Part shown: in pieces, positions 61,228-64,000 of the stretch
How the letters are laid out: the number at the start of each line of letters is the position of its first letter
Position numbering within the stretch: the first letter of the stretch is position 1
Position numbers and translations under genes: made by a program
The notes under the pieces: model-generated
Database searches by the model: none
What the model saw: the letters and a program-made list of their open reading frames with translations, nothing else
What the model was told of the DNA's origin: nothing
Source: Prevotellaceae bacterium UBA1726
Lineage (GTDB): Bacteria > Bacteroidota > Bacteroidia > Bacteroidales > Bacteroidaceae
DNA length: 64,000 bases
Assembly (NCBI GenBank): GCA_002316005.1
Contig: DCIM01000087.1
Location: 24,530 to 88,529, forward strand
Reading direction: 5' to 3'

Positions 61228-62379
61228 ATGACTCGTACATTATATACCCTACTTCTTCTGTTGCTGCAACTATCAGGCTTTGCTCAGAATAAAGCAGAAC
61301 AGCCAAAAGACACTATTGACAGAAGCGACCCTAACTTCGTCAGAATTTCTGTTCTTGTGGCTGATCCTACTGATGTGGCTGACGATATGCTTGGCATTTT
61401 AGGACATTCGTTCATTAGAATGCAATGTCCTACATTCAACAAGGATTATGTCTTCTCTTACGAAAGTGAGAATGTGGAAGAAGAGGTGGGCTCTTATCTT
61501 GCGGGTAGCATGAAGATGGGAATGTTTCGTATGGAAACAGATAAGTACTTGAAGGATTATCATACTTGGAAACGAGCTGTACACGAATACGAGTTGAATC
61601 TTCCTCCTGAAGTGAAAACAGAGATGTGGCGAGTGCTTGACAAGAAAGCCGACGAAGGGAATATGCTCCCGTTCGACCTTATGAAAAGAGGCTGCACAAG
61701 TTCCATTGTGGATATTGTGGAGAGCGTTCTTCCTTATGAGATAGAATACGGCACATGGCCAGAAAGATTCAATCTGTCAAGACGCGAGATAATGCAGAAC
61801 TCGCTCAAGGATTATCCATGGGCAAGTTTCCTTCTTTTGTCATTCTGTGGAGATGCAATGGACGAGAACTGCTCAAATGAGGAGAAGATAATCCTTCCTG
61901 AGGATTTGGTTGATGTATGGACAAAAGCCAAAGTCGAGGGAAGGACATTACTCACATACAAAGGCGACATTGTTTCGTATCCACTGCCCGCTGTAGAGAA
62001 AACCGTATTTACGCCAATAATTCTGATGCTTGTCGTTCTTGCCATCACAATTGTTTTCGCTTTCCTGCGTACAAGAGTGTGGGACTGGGTGGTCATTGGT
62101 TTGCAGACAATAATAGGACTGTTGATTCTCTACCTTGCCTTATTGTCGGAATTACCAACTTCAGGTTGGTGGTTACTGATGATAATCTATAATCCGCTGC
62201 CTGCCCTTTTGTGGAAATGGCGCAAGTATTGGGCCACTCCTTACAGCATTGCACTTATTGTCTTCTGCATTGCAATGATTTGCTGGCCTCACCGACTCAT
62301 TGAAATCCCCCACCTGATATTTGCCCTTTCGCTGGCAATAATCTTCGGTAAGGACAAACTTAAGAAGATAGTTCGCTAA
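61228..62379 (+). CDS. Lnb/DUF4105-type periplasmic-membrane protein
   Basis: A 383-residue protein with an N-terminal signal (TRTLYTLLLLLLQLSGFAQN). A periplasmic DUF4105 domain (about 30-250) shows GHSFIRMQCPTF and KRGCTSSIVDIVESVLPYEI. The C-terminal half has about five transmembrane helices. The His and Cys match the Lnb lipoprotein N-acyltransferase domain, where a Cys/His pair transfers an acyl chain between lipoproteins. Bacteroidota carry several such proteins and not all are acyltransferases. It ends five bases before the condensation-like gene, so they are probably cotranscribed. Confidence 0.75.
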   Translation: MTRTLYTLLLLLLQLSGFAQNKAEQPKDTIDRSDPNFVRISVLVADPTDVADDMLGILGHSFIRMQCPTFNKDYVFSYESENVEEEVGSYLAGSMKMGMFRMETDKYLKDYHTWKRAVHEYELNLPPEVKTEMWRVLDKKADEGNMLPFDLMKRGCTSSIVDIVESVLPYEIEYGTWPERFNLSRREIMQNSLKDYPWASFLLLSFCGDAMDENCSNEEKIILPEDLVDVWTKAKVEGRTLLTYKGDIVSYPLPAVEKTVFTPIILMLVVLAITIVFAFLRTRVWDWVVIGLQTIIGLLILYLALLSELPTSGWWLLMIIYNPLPALLWKWRKYWATPYSIALIVFCIAMICWPHRLIEIPHLIFALSLAIIFGKDKLKKIVR

Positions 62380-62384
62380 TAATC

Positions 62385-64000
62385 ATGGCATCAAACCCGA
62401 TAGTTGACAGAATAGAGCAGACAATGGCTTCCTTCAAAGGTTGTCATTGCGAAAATATTGCCGATTTTGCCGATGAAATCGTGGAAAAATGTAGAATCAA
62501 AGGACTCACACGGGAAGATGTCATAGAGGGGATGACACCTCAGAAGATAATGGAAATATGGCTTGACAGAAGATTGTCGGGACAAACAAGGGGCATTTCT
62601 GAGAAAGAGGAAAACGAAGAGGCACAGAAACACGGTTTTCCACTTCTACCTTTCTCGCAACTTGTTTTTGATGCAATGAAGGAAAGTCCTGATATGGAAA
62701 ATTGGTCTTTCCCTACTCTTCTTCGTCTTGACAAAGAAGTTGACATACAGAGATTCACTGATTCTGTCAACAAATCACTAAGAAATCATCCTGCCTTACT
62801 TTCGGTAATTGCAGAGGAAAACGGACAGGCTATACAACGATTCCGTCCAGAGAAATTCGGAGAAGTGGTTTTCGGTAAACCATTTATCACTCCTTATTAT
62901 ACATTGCATTTATTCGAAGAAAACGGCAAAAATCACATCTTGTTCAAGATGAATCGTATCTTGGGCGATACAGCAGCTAACATGAATTTCTTTGCTGATG
63001 TATGCAGAGCATATATGGGCGAGGAATTGCCAACTGACAACTATTATCTCTATCTCAAAAGATTTGAGAAGAAGAAACTGACGGAATCATACTCTAAATG
63101 CAAAGAACTCCTTACATATGAGTTCGCCAACTGCCCTTATCCTCTGCAGCCAACGCCAGATGTGATGCCTGATGAGGGCATTGTTCCTATTGAGGGCACT
63201 TTGATTGAAGATTATTCTGATTATGAGGAGGATCTGGTTTCTCTACAAGAGAAAAACAATGTAAGCAGATATGAATTCTTCTGCCTTTGTGTGGCATTGG
63301 CGATTGCTGATTATTGTGAGACAGAAGGTGGCGCCTTGACTTGGGCTTATCTGGGCAGGGACACTCAGATGGAGCAGAACATTTTCGGCAGTCTTCATCG
63401 CGACATTCCTCTTGCCATAGAAAAGAATTCTTCGCGCGAGGATTTACTTCGACAGATAAAGGCGAAGATGCATGAAGGAATCCTCAACAGTGAATATCCG
63501 TTTACCCTTACTCCTCCTTATAACGAAAGGTGGAATTATGCTGTTAATGTAATAGAGGAACTGTCAATACAGAAAGAAATTGACGAGAGTCCTGTCCGCA
63601 GTTCATTGGTTTTAGATGAAGGCGAAACAGGACAAGTGGCTTATGCCCTACTGGATGTAGAGATTCATGCCTACGAGGGATTATTCCTGAATTTCAGATA
63701 TTCTGCCAGCAACTACAAGGAAAACAGCATGAAGCGATTTGCACGACTTGTACGTAAAAATGCTGACTGGTTATTGGAAAAGCATCACAACAGTACTTTG
63801 CAACTGAAAAACCTTCTTGACAATGACAAGGAACTGAAACGTCTTGTTGAAAAGTCATTGCTGAAAGCATCAGAAAACAATCCTGACAAGAAGACAAATC
63901 CCGTAAGGACATTAGAAGAACTGTATACTTTCCTTGATTCGTTCATCAGCAGTATGCCTTGGGAATCGCTCAAGAGTAACTCTTACGATTCTCTGTTCCG
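62385..64000 (+). CDS. NRPS condensation-like protein, 3' end cut by window
   Basis: From the ATG at 62385 the frame stays open to the window end, so at least 538 residues are coded. About 85 residues of unknown helical sequence come first. Then FPLLPFSQLVFDAMKESP opens a condensation-type domain. Where active domains have HHxxxDG the sequence is MNRILGDTAANMNFF: the His pair is Asn-Arg and Gly is Thr, with the Asp kept. Later blocks SRYEFFCLCVALAIADY and NYKENSMKRFARLV also follow the family. It may therefore be a catalytically dead or structural condensation domain, or an acyltransferase of the same fold. Whether carrier or adenylation domains follow cannot be seen. It starts five bases after the Lnb-like gene. 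Confidence 0.7.
   Translation, partial: MASNPIVDRIEQTMASFKGCHCENIADFADEIVEKCRIKGLTREDVIEGMTPQKIMEIWLDRRLSGQTRGISEKEENEEAQKHGFPLLPFSQLVFDAMKESPDMENWSFPTLLRLDKEVDIQRFTDSVNKSLRNHPALLSVIAEENGQAIQRFRPEKFGEVVFGKPFITPYYTLHLFEENGKNHILFKMNRILGDTAANMNFFADVCRAYMGEELPTDNYYLYLKRFEKKKLTESYSKCKELLTYEFANCPYPLQPTPDVMPDEGIVPIEGTLIEDYSDYEEDLVSLQEKNNVSRYEFFCLCVALAIADYCETEGGALTWAYLGRDTQMEQNIFGSLHRDIPLAIEKNSSREDLLRQIKAKMHEGILNSEYPFTLTPPYNERWNYAVNVIEELSIQKEIDESPVRSSLVLDEGETGQVAYALLDVEIHAYEGLFLNFRYSASNYKENSMKRFARLVRKNADWLLEKHHNSTLQLKNLLDNDKELKRLVEKSLLKASENNPDKKTNPVRTLEELYTFLDSFISSMPWESLKSNSYDSLF

Overview
The window reads as chromosomal DNA of a Bacteroidales bacterium, most likely Prevotella or a close relative. 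The reasons are SusC/SusD pairs, two GH92 mannosidases, DUF2851, WbqC and Lnb/DUF4105 proteins, a large signal peptidase I, and many promoters of the Bacteroidota type (TTTG or TTG, about 19-21 bases, TAnnTTTG). The species call is inference; no rRNA or tRNA is present to anchor it.

Positions 1-6788 are a dense minus-strand run: an AraC regulator, a BASS-like transporter, three GNAT acetyltransferases, a YgbA-like protein, 3-methyladenine DNA glycosylase I, a small membrane protein, a truncated cyclase-family remnant, a flavin reductase, an RmlD-like reductase and a NimA-like FMN protein. A divergent DUF4405 membrane protein follows. Positions 7400-9260 are an accessory patch: an Rhs-type C-terminal scrap, a lipoprotein broken at an A7 slippery run, dispersed palindromic repeats, an inverted array of GGTTGCA iterons around an AT-rich core, and an array of palindromes with an exact 22-bp period.

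Positions 9261-21863 are housekeeping: a plus-strand run (threonine aldolase-like, HAD, Ogt, SGNH hydrolase, Bcp, acyltransferase 3), a minus-strand operon (DUF2851, thioesterase, DprA, Dus, small secreted protein) and a plus-strand operon (DapB, LepB, WbqC). The gene-free stretch 21864-22693 has two divergent promoters, each followed by a structured candidate small RNA.

Positions 22694-58677 form one large polysaccharide utilization locus on the minus strand. A six-gene block (SusD-A, DUF5004-like, DUF4961-like, SusC-A, SusD-B, SusC-B) occurs twice in tandem. A GH78 rhamnosidase precedes the upstream block. A separate unit of GH92, GH92, GH2, SGNH hydrolase and esterase follows the downstream block. 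The predicted enzymes would remove alpha-mannose, beta-linked sugars, rhamnose and esters. No SusR, hybrid two-component or ECF sigma/anti-sigma regulator is in view.

Positions 58864-64000 hold a DUF3828-like lipoprotein, a secreted Ser-type sulfatase, an Lnb/DUF4105 membrane protein, and the start of a large NRPS condensation-like protein whose HHxxxDG motif is degenerate; it runs off the window.
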